Origin: Rhizobiales bacterium dw_265
Lineage (GTDB): Bacteria > Pseudomonadota > Alphaproteobacteria > Micropepsales > Micropepsaceae
NCBI GenBank assembly: GCA_018449595.1
Contig: JAAVUU010000005.1
Location: 62,001 to 126,000 of the forward strand
Direction of reading: 5' to 3'
DNA length: 64,000 nucleotides
This document shows positions 46,022 to 54,554 of this stretch, in pieces. A program made the translations under genes and the position numbers. The notes below the pieces were generated by a model that was given only the letters and a program-made list of their open reading frames with translations, made no database searches and was not told the origin of the DNA. Positions within the stretch are counted from its first letter, which is position 1. Each line of letters opens with the position of its first letter.

Positions 46022-47017
46022 TCACCTGCCGCGACGCACATCGCGGAACGGCACGAGTTTCTTGCGGTCTTCGCACCACAGCGTCAGGCGGATGGTGCGG
46101 AAACTTTGCCACAGGGTCAGCCGGCCGACATCCTTCAACTCGGGATGATCCTTCAGCACCTGGGGCAGCCGGTAATAGGGTATCCGGCTGTTCATGTGAT
46201 GGACGTGATGGATGCCGATATTGGCGGTGAACCAGCGCAGCAATAGCGGCAGGTCATAATAGGAACTGCCGTTCAGCGCCGCGGTCTGATGGCTCCAGTC
46301 GGGCGCGCGCGTCCAGGCCGCGCCTTCGAACTGGTGTTGGACATAGAACAGCCACACCCCCATCGAGGCCGCCAGGATGGCGATCGGCATATGGACCAGC
46401 AGAAACGGCTTGGCCCCCACCAGCCAGATCATCCCCGCCGCCAGCACGGTAATGGCGGCGTTGGTGACCATGGTGCTGACCCAGGGCCGCCATCCGGCGC
46501 GCATCTGGTGGAACGGCAGCCGGTGCTGGATCAGGAACATGTAAGGCCCGCCGACCGCGAACATGACGACCGCATTGCGGTACAGCCGATACAGAAAGCG
46601 GCGATGCGCGGGCAGCGCCTTGTATTCCTCCACCGTCAGGGTCTCGATATCGCCGATGCCACGGCGATCCAGGTTGCCGGAGGTGGCGTGATGGACCGCA
46701 TGGTTGCGCTTCCAATAGTCGTAAGGCGTGAAGGTCAGCACCCCCAAGGCGCGCCCGACCCAGTCGTTGAGCGCATGGTGGCGGAAGAACGAGCCGTGGC
46801 CGCAGTCATGCTGGATCAGGAACAGCCGCACCAGCAGCCCCGCCGCCGGCACCGCCAGCATCAGGGTCAGCCAGTATCCCACCCGCAACGACGCCCACAT
46901 CAACAGCCAGGCCGCGACCAGGGCGGCGGCGGTAACGGCGAGTTCGAACACGGATCGCATCTGGTTGGGCTGCAGATAGCCTATCAGCGCTTTTTTCAGG
47001 TGTCGGGCTTCAGGCAT
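46022..47017 (-). CDS. fatty acid desaturase (DesA-type)
   Basis: A 331-residue integral membrane desaturase with four to five hydrophobic segments and the three histidine boxes HDCGHGS (about residue 75), HAVHHATSG (about 110) and HHVHHMNS (about 265). These coordinate a di-iron centre used to introduce a double bond into membrane lipid acyl chains. ATG 47017 is preferred to GTG 47020. Confidence 0.93.
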   Translation of the reverse strand: MPEARHLKKALIGYLQPNQMRSVFELAVTAAALVAAWLLMWASLRVGYWLTLMLAVPAAGLLVRLFLIQHDCGHGSFFRHHALNDWVGRALGVLTFTPYDYWKRNHAVHHATSGNLDRRGIGDIETLTVEEYKALPAHRRFLYRLYRNAVVMFAVGGPYMFLIQHRLPFHQMRAGWRPWVSTMVTNAAITVLAAGMIWLVGAKPFLLVHMPIAILAASMGVWLFYVQHQFEGAAWTRAPDWSHQTAALNGSSYYDLPLLLRWFTANIGIHHVHHMNSRIPYYRLPQVLKDHPELKDVGRLTLWQSFRTIRLTLWCEDRKKLVPFRDVRRGR

Positions 47018-47043
47018 CACGCAACGCTATTGCCGGTTGGGGT

Positions 47044-47117
47044 TGGAGCGGGTGAAGGGAATCGAACCCTCGTATGCAGCTTGGGAAGCTGCCGTTCTAC
47101 CATTGAACTACACCCGC
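47044..47117 (-). tRNA. tRNA-Gly (anticodon CCC)
   Basis: On the minus strand the gene starts GCGGGTG, pairing with CACCCGC, followed by the discriminator T and an encoded CCA. D-arm GTTCAATGGTAGAAC, anticodon stem GCAGC/GCTGC with loop TTCCCAA (anticodon CCC), and T-arm GAGGGTTCGATTCCCTT are all complete. Reads GGG codons. Confidence 0.95.
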
Positions 47118-47295
47118 GTCGGGGCGCTTGTAACATAATCGCCGGTGTCTTCCACCGGCCCCTCGCTCAAACTCGGGGAGTCCGGGCGCGGGTCTTAGCA
47201 TGGCGTCCTGCCGGCCTCAAACGGTGATAAGACCTGACATTCCCAGTGCGCGGGGCCGGGCCTGCCCGGCTTGTGGCAGGCCCGGCCGGCGCGGT

Positions 47296-47691
47296 TCACA
47301 CAAGGGTGACCGTGACCTCGATGTTGCCGCGCGTCGCCTTGGAATAGGGGCAGATCTGGTGCGCGGCATCGACCAGCGCCTGCGCCACGTCGCGCGCCAC
47401 GCCCGGAAGGCTGACATCCAGCTTCGCCCGCAGGAAGAAGCCATCATCGCCCAGGTTCAGGGTGATCTCGGCGTCAATCGCCGGATCGGCGGGAAGCGTG
47501 ATCTTCTTCTGGCTGGCGGCAAGGCCGATAGCCCCCATGAAGCAGGCGGAATAGGCGGCGCCGAACAACTGCTCGGCGGCCGGGTGCGGCTGCACCAGCT
47601 TGAGGTCGAAGGCGCCGTCGCTGCTGACGGCGGTATTCCGGCCGCCGCCGACATTGTGGGTGCGGCCGGTGAAGAGGATTTTCTCGGACAT
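47296..47691 (-). CDS. ohr: organic hydroperoxide resistance protein (Ohr)
   Basis: A 131-residue OsmC/Ohr family peroxidase that reduces organic hydroperoxides. The two active-site cysteines are in AYSACFMGAIG and CPYSKATRGNIEV. ATG 47691 gives the standard start (MSEKILFTGRTH). It is divergent from ohrR with two operator-like palindromes in the shared promoter region. Confidence 0.94.
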   Translation of the reverse strand: MSEKILFTGRTHNVGGGRNTAVSSDGAFDLKLVQPHPAAEQLFGAAYSACFMGAIGLAASQKKITLPADPAIDAEITLNLGDDGFFLRAKLDVSLPGVARDVAQALVDAAHQICPYSKATRGNIEVTVTLV

Positions 47692-47725
47692 GGCTTGGTT
47701 CCTTTCTCGGGTTGGTGTCAACGTA

Positions 47726-47740
47726 TACGATTTAATCGGA
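47726..47740. promoter_or_regulatory. OhrR operator-like site, ohr side
   Basis: TACGATTTAATCGGA, a near-perfect dyad centred on TTTAA, followed by CGCGATCTAAATA. It lies 35 bp before the ohr ATG and matches the T/A-rich palindromes recognised by OhrR proteins in other proteobacteria. Confidence 0.65.
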
Positions 47741-47781
47741 CGCGATCTAAATAAAAGGGCCCGGCCGGCCTGTCAAGCACT

Positions 47782-47796
47782 TCCGATTTAATCGGA
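47782..47796. promoter_or_regulatory. OhrR operator-like site, ohrR side
   Basis: TCCGATTTAATCGGA, a perfect dyad except for its central base, followed by TACGATTTATATA which could supply the -10 element of ohrR (ATG at 47840). The two sites are 56 bp apart, about five helical turns. Confidence 0.65.
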
Positions 47797-47839
47797 TACG
47801 ATTTATATAGGGTCAGGAACCGCGAAACCTTGGATTCCC

Positions 47840-48292
47840 ATGCCTGCCCGTCCCGACACGCCCAAACTCTCGAATTTTCTCTGCTTCGCGGTCTATTCGG
47901 CCAACCTGGCCTTCGGCCGCGCCTACAAGCCGATCCTGGAGAAGCTGGGCCTCACCTATACCCAATATATCGTCATGGTGGCGCTCTGCGAGGAAGGCGA
48001 CCAGACCGTCGGCGCGCTGGGCGAAAAACTGTTCCTGGAATCCAACACCCTCACGCCCATCCTCAAGAAACTCGAATCGTTGGATTTCATCCGGCGCCAG
48101 CGCGATCCCGCCGACGAACGGCAGGTGCGGGTCAGCCTGACGGCGGCCGGCCGCCGTTTGCTGGACCAGGACTTCAGCGCCGAACTGCTCAAGGCAACGG
48201 GCCTGGGAGAAGATTTTCCCGCTGTGCGCCAATCGGTGACCAGGCTGCGCGACAACCTGCTGGACGCCACGCGATCCGGGAAGAAATCGTAA
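47840..48292 (+). CDS. ohrR: MarR-family organic peroxide sensor OhrR
   Basis: A 150-residue MarR-family repressor. The redox-sensing cysteine is in NFLCFAVYSANLAFGRAYKP (Cys15), the typical OhrR position; winged-helix motifs are LGEKLFLESNTLTPILKKLE and RQRDPADERQVRVSLT. Oxidation of the cysteine releases the DNA and induces ohr. Divergent from ohr. Confidence 0.93.
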   Translation: MPARPDTPKLSNFLCFAVYSANLAFGRAYKPILEKLGLTYTQYIVMVALCEEGDQTVGALGEKLFLESNTLTPILKKLESLDFIRRQRDPADERQVRVSLTAAGRRLLDQDFSAELLKATGLGEDFPAVRQSVTRLRDNLLDATRSGKKS

Positions 48293-48463
48293 TCGCCCGC
48301 CCCTTTGCGTTTCGTGCGGTCCCCTTCCCGGCGGCGAGGTCCGGCGGATACGCCTCAAACTCTCATCAAAGCGGAGTTTTCGGTTTCTTAAGCATTGTCG
48401 CAACGCGATGGAAAGGGGCGGCGGCCTAATCTCACCTCGCTTTCAAACCACGGGGCTTGTTTC

Positions 48464-48631
48464 ATGCGCACTTTCCTGAAGACTTTCTGCAAGGACGAAT
48501 CCGGCGCCACCGCCATCGAGTACGGCCTGATCGCCGCCCTCATCGCCGTTGTCATCATCACCGGCGTGACCGCGGTCGGCACCAGCCTGTCGGCCACCTT
48601 CGCCACCCTGTCCACCAGCCTATCGAAGTAG
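48464..48631 (+). CDS. Flp family type IVb pilin
   Basis: A 55-residue prepilin. The short leader is followed by the Flp motif ESGATAIEYGLIAALIAVVII, with processing expected before the Glu-containing hydrophobic segment (Gly|Ala-Thr-Ala-Ile-Glu-Tyr). It would be cleaved by a CpaA/TadV peptidase and assembled by a Tad machine; none of the tad/cpa genes is in the window, so this is an orphan pilin copy. ATG 48464 was chosen because of the leader. Confidence 0.9.
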   Translation: MRTFLKTFCKDESGATAIEYGLIAALIAVVIITGVTAVGTSLSATFATLSTSLSK

Positions 48632-48684
48632 GCCTTGGCGCGACGGCCCTCACGCCGCTAGCATGCGGTGAAAGGGCCGTCGCC

Positions 48685-49656
48685 ATGCCGCATCTGCATC
48701 TCCTGACCACCGGCGGCACCATCGCCATGACGGCGGGCGCCAATGGCGCGCAACTGGGCGCGCCGCCGCCCTTTGTCGAAGTGCTGACCCGCGCCGTTCC
48801 CGACCTCAAGGTCACGGTCACGCCGCTCCTGGCCAAGCCCAGTTCCGGCTTTTCCTTTGCCGACATTGCCGGCATCGCGCGCGCCGCCGAAGCCGCCGCA
48901 TCGCAGGGCGATGGCGTGGTCGTCACCCATGGCACCGATGTGCTGGAGGAAACGGCCTTCGCGCTGGAACTGCTCACCCGCACCGGCACGCCGATCGTGG
49001 TGACCGGCGCCGTGCGCCTGGCCAACCAGCCCGGCGCCGATGGCGACGCCAATCTTGTTGCCGCCTGCCGGGTGGCCTTGAGCAAGGCCGCGCGCGGCAA
49101 GGGCGTGCTGGTGGTGTTCGACGACGAAATCCATTGGGGGCCGCTGGCGAAAAAGCGCCATGCCTTCCGCACCCACGCCTTCTCGTCGGAACCCTTCGGC
49201 CCGCTGGGCTGGGTGCGCGAAGGCGTGGTGCGTTTCACCCTGACGCCGGAAAAACGCCTGCCGCATCTGGCATGGGGTCAAAGTTCAGATATGGCCGCAC
49301 CCGCTATTCCGATCCTGGAAGTCGGCCCGGCGATGGAGCCCGCCGTGCTGGAAAAACTGCAGGACTGCGACGGGCTGGTGCTGGCGCTGCCCGGCGGCGG
49401 CCATATCGCCGACACCTGCACGGCGCTGCTGGAAAAGATGGCGGGCCATATGCCGGTGGTGTTCGCCAGCCGCACCGGCGGCGGCGAAACCCTGCGCCAG
49501 TCCTATGGCTATGCCGGCGGCGAGATCGACCTGATCGGGCGCGGCCTGATCCCGGCGGGGCCGCTGGACGGCCGCAGGGCGCGCATCGCCCTGGCGATCC
49601 TGCTGTCGAACAAGGCCTCGCGCGAAGACATCGCGGGATTCTTTCAGGCGCTGTGA
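48685..49656 (+). CDS. asparaginase/glutaminase family protein
   Basis: A 323-residue amidohydrolase, cytoplasmic (no signal peptide). Signatures of bacterial L-asparaginases: LLTTGGTIAMTA with the first catalytic Thr, and VVVTHGTDVLEETAF with the second Thr-Asp pair; the later segment GLVLALPGGGHIAD and SRTGGGET are conserved. It likely hydrolyses L-asparagine or a related amide. ATG 48685 chosen; longer reading in the same frame is a shadow of the pilin. Confidence 0.92.
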   Translation: MPHLHLLTTGGTIAMTAGANGAQLGAPPPFVEVLTRAVPDLKVTVTPLLAKPSSGFSFADIAGIARAAEAAASQGDGVVVTHGTDVLEETAFALELLTRTGTPIVVTGAVRLANQPGADGDANLVAACRVALSKAARGKGVLVVFDDEIHWGPLAKKRHAFRTHAFSSEPFGPLGWVREGVVRFTLTPEKRLPHLAWGQSSDMAAPAIPILEVGPAMEPAVLEKLQDCDGLVLALPGGGHIADTCTALLEKMAGHMPVVFASRTGGGETLRQSYGYAGGEIDLIGRGLIPAGPLDGRRARIALAILLSNKASREDIAGFFQAL

Positions 49657-49778
49657 GCATCGGCCGGACGCCCCGCATTAACCAATTCCGCAGTCTGTCG
49701 TTGCCAGGCCCATGCACGCCATGCTGGATTGGCGGCGATATCGGTTGCCCCCCGATTGCCTCAGCCTTGGAGGGCGTC

Positions 49779-50045
49779 GTGAAACCCGTCTTTTTCCTTT
49801 CGATCATCCTGTCGCTGGCCTTCGCGCCGGCCTTTGCAGGCGAACTGCCGATCGTCTCCGACAGCGAGGCGCAGGAAGCACCCGCCATCGAACTCTCCGA
49901 CTTCACCGGCGGGGTCAGCAACGCCGATGTCCATGAGAGCGGCGGTACGGTAGTGATCCAGATGATCCAGCCCGCCGCCCAGTCATCGGCGGCGGCGGCC
50001 ACCAGCGCGCGCTACGCCGCGCCGGCCGCCAGCAGCGCACACTGA
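49779..50045 (+). CDS. small exported hypothetical protein
   Basis: An 88-residue protein with a GTG start preceded by GGAGGG at 6 bp. Sec signal peptide (residues 1-20, cleavage AFA-G), followed by an acidic and then Ala/Ser-rich tail (SSAAAATSARYAAPAASSAH) suggesting a disordered secreted polypeptide. No family recognised. Confidence 0.55.
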   Translation: MKPVFFLSIILSLAFAPAFAGELPIVSDSEAQEAPAIELSDFTGGVSNADVHESGGTVVIQMIQPAAQSSAAAATSARYAAPAASSAH

Positions 50046-50052
50046 TCCGGTC

Positions 50053-51723
50053 TCAGATCGTGACGTTGCCCGTCCTGGCCGCCTTCACCAGATGGTCGGC
50101 GGCGCGGTAAGCCAGCGCCGAGATGGTCATGGTGGGATGGTTGCGCCCGCCGGTGACAAAGCTGGAACCGTCCACCACGAACAGGTTGGGCACGTCATGG
50201 GCGCGGTGATACTTGTTCACCACGCTGGTCTTGGGGTCGTTGCCCATGCGGCAGGTGCCGCGGGCATGCGCCCCGCCCCGGCTGTCGTTGACCGTGTCGG
50301 CCCACACCGTGGTGGCGCCCGCCGCCTTCAGCACCTCGACCGATTTGTCGATGAAGAACTGCACGCCCTTCAGGTCGTTCTCATGGCTCTGGGTGGTGAT
50401 GCGCATGGCGGGCAGGCCCCAGGCGTCCTTCACCTCCGGGTCCAGGTCCACCCTGTTGGTTTCCAGCGGCATCTGCGAGATGAAGTTGGCGATGTACATC
50501 TTGCGGTTCGCCTGTTCCGCCAGCGCCTTCTTATAGCCCGCGCCCCAGCTTGGCGCACCATGCGGCCCGCCCAGCGCATAATCTATCGGGCTGGTGAAGC
50601 CGCGCGCCGTCATGCGGCCGCCGCCATACCAGCCGCGCCCCTTCACGTCATTGGGCACATAATCCAGGATGGCGGCGCCGGTGACGCAGCCCTTGTATTC
50701 ATTGAGCGGCTTCTCGAACAGGCCCGAGGCGCCGCCGCCATTGCCGGTCATCAGATATTTGCCGACCACGCCGCTGGAATTGGCCAACCCATTCGCGAAG
50801 CGGTTGGATTTCGACATCAGCAACAGGCGCGGCGTCTCGGTGCCATTGGCCGACAGCACCACCACCTTGGCCTTCTGGAAGACCTCGCGGTTGTTGTTGG
50901 CCTTGTCGAAATAGACCGCGCCGGTCGCCTTGCCGCTGGCGTCCACCGAAATCTCGCGCACATAGCTGTTGACGCGGATCTCGCATTTTCCGGTGGCGAC
51001 CGCGAAGGGCAGCAAGGCCACCGCCGAGGATGACCGCGCCTTCACCTGGCAGCCATAGCCCGAACACATGCCGCAATTGATGCAGCCGCTGCGGCCATTG
51101 TAAGGCTCGGTGATGATGGCGGCGACATTGGGCACCACGGTCAGGCCCAGCTTCTGCGCCGCCACGCGGAACAGCGCGCCGGAGCTTTTTTCCGGCAGCG
51201 GCTTTTGCGGATAGGGCTTGGACATGGGCGCGATGAACGGCGTCTTGAGGTTGGGGCCGCTGATGCCGATCTCCCATTCGGCCTGGGTGTAATAGGGCTC
51301 CAGCTCCTTGTAATCCACCGGCCAGTCGGCGATGCCGGTGCCGGCCATGGTGCCGAAGCGAGAAGCCTCGTCGAATTCCCAGGGCAGGTGCCGCCAGGAT
51401 GACGCGCCATAGGTGACGGTGCCGCCGCCCACCACGCAGCCGTAATTGTGATGGCCCTCGACCGCCTTTTCGCTGTCAGTGCGGCGGAAGGTGTTCTTCT
51501 GGCGCGCGGGATCGCTCATCAGCATGTCCACGGGCGCGGGGAAGCGGTTGCTCAATTCATCCTTGCTGTAGTCCTGCTCATGGCCATAGGCGCCCCAGCC
51601 GCCCTGCTCCAGCACCACCACGCTGAAACCGGCCTGCGACAACTGCTTGGCCATGACGCCGCCGGCCGCGCCGGAACCGATGACCAGGAAGTCCACTTCC
51701 TCGGAAGGATCGTATTTTTTCAT
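50053..51723 (-). CDS. GMC family FAD oxidoreductase (2)
   Basis: A 556-residue flavoprotein with VIGSGAAGGVMAKQLS (about 14-29), CVVGGGTVTYGASSWRHLPWEF, CINCGMCSGYGC (a cysteine-rich loop, four Cys), AKVVVLSANGTETPRLLLMSKS and C-terminal RGTCRMGNDPKT and TGGRNHPTMTI catalytic region. No own signal peptide; the upstream gene (gap 3 bp) encodes its Tat-exported partner. A paralogue of the GMC protein at 44236. Likely oxidises a sugar or sugar alcohol in the periplasm. Confidence 0.92.
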   Translation of the reverse strand: MKKYDPSEEVDFLVIGSGAAGGVMAKQLSQAGFSVVVLEQGGWGAYGHEQDYSKDELSNRFPAPVDMLMSDPARQKNTFRRTDSEKAVEGHHNYGCVVGGGTVTYGASSWRHLPWEFDEASRFGTMAGTGIADWPVDYKELEPYYTQAEWEIGISGPNLKTPFIAPMSKPYPQKPLPEKSSGALFRVAAQKLGLTVVPNVAAIITEPYNGRSGCINCGMCSGYGCQVKARSSSAVALLPFAVATGKCEIRVNSYVREISVDASGKATGAVYFDKANNNREVFQKAKVVVLSANGTETPRLLLMSKSNRFANGLANSSGVVGKYLMTGNGGGASGLFEKPLNEYKGCVTGAAILDYVPNDVKGRGWYGGGRMTARGFTSPIDYALGGPHGAPSWGAGYKKALAEQANRKMYIANFISQMPLETNRVDLDPEVKDAWGLPAMRITTQSHENDLKGVQFFIDKSVEVLKAAGATTVWADTVNDSRGGAHARGTCRMGNDPKTSVVNKYHRAHDVPNLFVVDGSSFVTGGRNHPTMTISALAYRAADHLVKAARTGNVTI

Positions 51724-51726
51724 CGC

Positions 51727-52257
51727 CTACACCCGGTCATAGGCGCCGAACGGGGCGCGGAAGTTGAGGCTGTCGTCGAAGCCGATCTGGGTCCAGCCCA
51801 CTTTGCGGAAATTGCCGCCATGCTGGGGGGCGGCGAACATGCCCATGAGGGTGTCGTCGCGCACCGTCTTGAAGAAAGGAGTCTTTTCGATCCCGGTCAG
51901 CAGCGCGATCTGGTCGGCATCGGAGAGCGCGCCCAGCGGCTTGCCGCCGGTCCTGGCCGCGAGGTCGCCAAAGCCCCTGGCATAGATGTCCTGCTTGTCC
52001 TGGGCGAAAGTCACCAGCGCCAGGTCGATGAAATAGATCACCTGCGCCTCGCGCGCGCCGGGCGTGTCGGTGGTGGGATAGATCTGCGCCGCCATGGCGT
52101 CTATTTCGGCGGCCTGGGGGCGGGTGAAATACGTGAAGTTGCCCATGGCCTGCGCGGTTTCGGCGGCGGCCACCTGGGCCGGCCAGTTGGCGGCCAGCCA
52201 GGCGGCGCTGGATGCGCTGAAGGATTTGAGAAGAAAATTGCGCCTGCTGTCGCTCAT
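51727..52257 (-). CDS. Tat-exported gluconate 2-dehydrogenase subunit 3-like protein (2)
   Basis: A 176-residue protein starting with a Tat signal (SRRNFLLKSFSASSAAWLAA) and a subunit 3 domain (DAMAAQIYPTTDTPGAREAQVIYFID; FFKTVRDDTLMGMFAAPQHGGN). It should hitchhike the GMC flavoprotein encoded 3 bp downstream. Order in this module is subunit 3 first, GMC second, opposite to the other module. Confidence 0.88.
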   Translation of the reverse strand: MSDSRRNFLLKSFSASSAAWLAANWPAQVAAAETAQAMGNFTYFTRPQAAEIDAMAAQIYPTTDTPGAREAQVIYFIDLALVTFAQDKQDIYARGFGDLAARTGGKPLGALSDADQIALLTGIEKTPFFKTVRDDTLMGMFAAPQHGGNFRKVGWTQIGFDDSLNFRAPFGAYDRV

Positions 52258-52266
52258 GATCGTCTC

Positions 52267-53268
52267 CTATTTATGGACGTATCGGGTGATGCCTCGGGGC
52301 GCGACATTGACCGCGCCATACATATTGCCGTTGGGGGCGACGACCACGCCCTCGCCCGCACCGTCATCGGGCACGAAGGCGTCAGGCAGGGCCTTTGAGA
52401 TGGAGCCGATCCATACGCCCTTCTTCCAGCCGGGATGGAGGACTTCCGTGGAATCGGCGTCGATCGCATAAAGCCGGTCGCCGGCGATATAGAAGCCCGA
52501 TGGGCGGCCGAACTGCTTCCATTCCGCGAGGAACTTGCCGTCCTGGTCGAAGATCTGGATGCGGTTGTTGTAGCGGTCGGCGACATAGAGCCGGCCTTTG
52601 CTGTCGAAGGCCAGGGCATGGCAGTTGTTGAACTCGCCGGGCCCGGTGCCGGGCTTGCCCCATTGCTTGATGAACTTGCCGTCGGGGCTGAATTTCATCA
52701 CCCGCATGTCGAGATTTTCGGGAATGAAGGGCTTGATCGGGGCATGGCCGTCGCTGACGAAGATGTCGCCATTGGGGGCGGTGATCACATCGCTGGGCGA
52801 ACCGAAATGGGTTTCGTCATCGCCGCGCTGGCCGGCGGTGCCCAGGCGCAGCAGCACCTTGCCGTCCGGCGACAGTTTCACGACCTGCAGCCCCTTGGTG
52901 CCGTCCTTGCTGATGGCGCCGTCGGTGACCCAGATATTGCCATGCGCGTCCACATGCAGGCCGTGCGGGAAGACGAACAGGCCCGCGCCGATGGCCTTGA
53001 CCGGCTTGCCGGTGGCGGGATCGAGCTTGACGATGGGATTCCTGTCGGAGCCGTCGCAGCTGTTGGCGCCGCAGCGGTCAATCGCCCAGATCTCGCCATG
53101 CGGGCCGCGCTCGATGCCGGCGGAGGAGCCCCATTTGCCCGCCTCGCCGCCGGGGGGCGCCGCCCATTGATGCTCGGGCGCGCCATAGGGCTGTTTGAGG
53201 CCGCTGTCCTGCGCCAGCGCCGCCCCACAGGAGGTCGCCAGAAGCGCAAGGGCCAATGCAAATTTCAC
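52267..53268 (-). CDS. exported NHL-repeat (peptidylglycine lyase-like) beta-propeller protein
   Basis: A 333-residue secreted protein with a Sec signal (residues 1-19, ALA-Q) and NHL repeats visible as four to five GPGEFNNCHALAFDSKGRLYVADRYNNRIQIFDQDGKF-type units (given in parts). It belongs to the family of peptidyl-alpha-hydroxyglycine amidating lyase-like propellers. It is 9 bp upstream of the subunit 3 gene, thus first in the module. It may bind or convert the product of the GMC enzyme. Confidence 0.83.
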   Translation of the reverse strand: MKFALALALLATSCGAALAQDSGLKQPYGAPEHQWAAPPGGEAGKWGSSAGIERGPHGEIWAIDRCGANSCDGSDRNPIVKLDPATGKPVKAIGAGLFVFPHGLHVDAHGNIWVTDGAISKDGTKGLQVVKLSPDGKVLLRLGTAGQRGDDETHFGSPSDVITAPNGDIFVSDGHAPIKPFIPENLDMRVMKFSPDGKFIKQWGKPGTGPGEFNNCHALAFDSKGRLYVADRYNNRIQIFDQDGKFLAEWKQFGRPSGFYIAGDRLYAIDADSTEVLHPGWKKGVWIGSISKALPDAFVPDDGAGEGVVVAPNGNMYGAVNVAPRGITRYVHK

Positions 53269-53484
53269 GATTATTATCCTTCCCCGGACTTGATAATTCT
53301 TTGGCGCTTTGCGGCTGTTTTTTTAGACGCTATCTCCCATGCCGGGACGCGTCAAAGGCCGCGAAGCCTGCGAAAAACTCTTATCTGGCGTTGCGCCGCA
53401 GCAATGCCGGAGGCGTGGCCCGCGCCGGCAATTTCGCGCATGGCTTGGGCGTGAGGCCTGTCCTATGGTCCGGGCGCGAACAAG

Positions 53485-54486
53485 ATGAGTATGGACATGA
53501 AAATTCTGGTCACGGGCGCGGGCGGCATGATCGGCAGGAAGCTGGTCGAGCGCCTGTCCGCGGATGGCAGCCTGGGCGGCAAAGCCATCACGGAACTGAC
53601 TTTGGTGGATGTGGTGGATTCCCCCGTTCCCGACGGCGCGCCCAAAGACACCAAAGTCATCGTCGCCGATTTCAGCGAGACAGGCGTCGCCGCCACCCTG
53701 GTCCAGGACCGCCCCGACATGATCTTCCATCTCGCCGCCATCGTGTCGGGCGAGGCGGAAGCCGATTTCGAGAAAGGCTACCGCATCAACTTCTTCGGCA
53801 GCTGGCATCTGCTGGAAGCGGTGCGGCTTGAAAGCCAGAAAGGCGGTTACAAGCCGCGCTTTGTCTTTGCCTCCAGCATGGCGGTCTATGGTCCGCCCTT
53901 CCCCGATCCCATTCCCGACGATATCGCGCTGACGCCCACCACCAGCTATGGCGTGCAGAAGGCGATGACCGAACTGATGCTGGCCGATTACAGCCGCAAG
54001 GGTTTCCTGGACGGCATCGGCATCCGGCTTCCCACCATCTGCATCCGTCCCGGCAAGCCCAACAAGGCGGCCAGCGGCTTCTTTTCGGGCATCCTGCGCG
54101 AGCCGCTGAACGGCCAGGAGGCGACGCTGCCCGTCAGCGAAAGCGTGCGGCACTGGTTCGCCAGCCCCCGCGCCGCGGTGGCGTTCTTCATCGCCGCCGC
54201 GAATGCCGACACCGGCAAGCTGGGTGTCCACCGCTCCATGATCATGCCGGGCGTCTCCGCCACCGTGGGCGAGGAGATCGAGGCCCTGCGCCGCGCCGCG
54301 GGCGACGAAGCCGTGGCGCGCATCAAGAAGGTGGACGATCCTTTTGTGGCCGAGATCGTCAAGGGCTGGGCGGGCAATTTCACCGCCGCCCAAGCCAGGG
54401 CGCTGGGCTTCGCGGCCGAGACGGATTTCGACCAGATCATCAAGGTCTATCTGGAAGACGAAATGCCCGTGACGGAAAGCCGCTAG
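53485..54486 (+). CDS. denD: D-erythronate dehydrogenase-like NAD-dependent epimerase/dehydrogenase
   Basis: A 333-residue extended SDR. Cofactor motif GAGGMIGRKL (about 13-22), DVVDSP, HLAAIVSGEAEADFEKGYRINFF, catalytic Tyr/Lys in TSYGVQKAM and RLPTICIRPGKPNKAASGFFSG are hallmarks of DenD-type D-erythronate dehydrogenases. It likely oxidises a C4 sugar acid. ATG 53485 chosen (53497 is also possible). The third PQQ dehydrogenase gene follows 68 bp downstream. The symbol follows the family, not proven substrate. Confidence 0.82.
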   Translation: MSMDMKILVTGAGGMIGRKLVERLSADGSLGGKAITELTLVDVVDSPVPDGAPKDTKVIVADFSETGVAATLVQDRPDMIFHLAAIVSGEAEADFEKGYRINFFGSWHLLEAVRLESQKGGYKPRFVFASSMAVYGPPFPDPIPDDIALTPTTSYGVQKAMTELMLADYSRKGFLDGIGIRLPTICIRPGKPNKAASGFFSGILREPLNGQEATLPVSESVRHWFASPRAAVAFFIAAANADTGKLGVHRSMIMPGVSATVGEEIEALRRAAGDEAVARIKKVDDPFVAEIVKGWAGNFTAAQARALGFAAETDFDQIIKVYLEDEMPVTESR

Positions 54487-54554
54487 CGGAAAAAACCGGC
54501 AGGACCGTCTTAAATAAAGCGCGGCCCACACAGAGCCGCCGGAGGGAAGACGCC

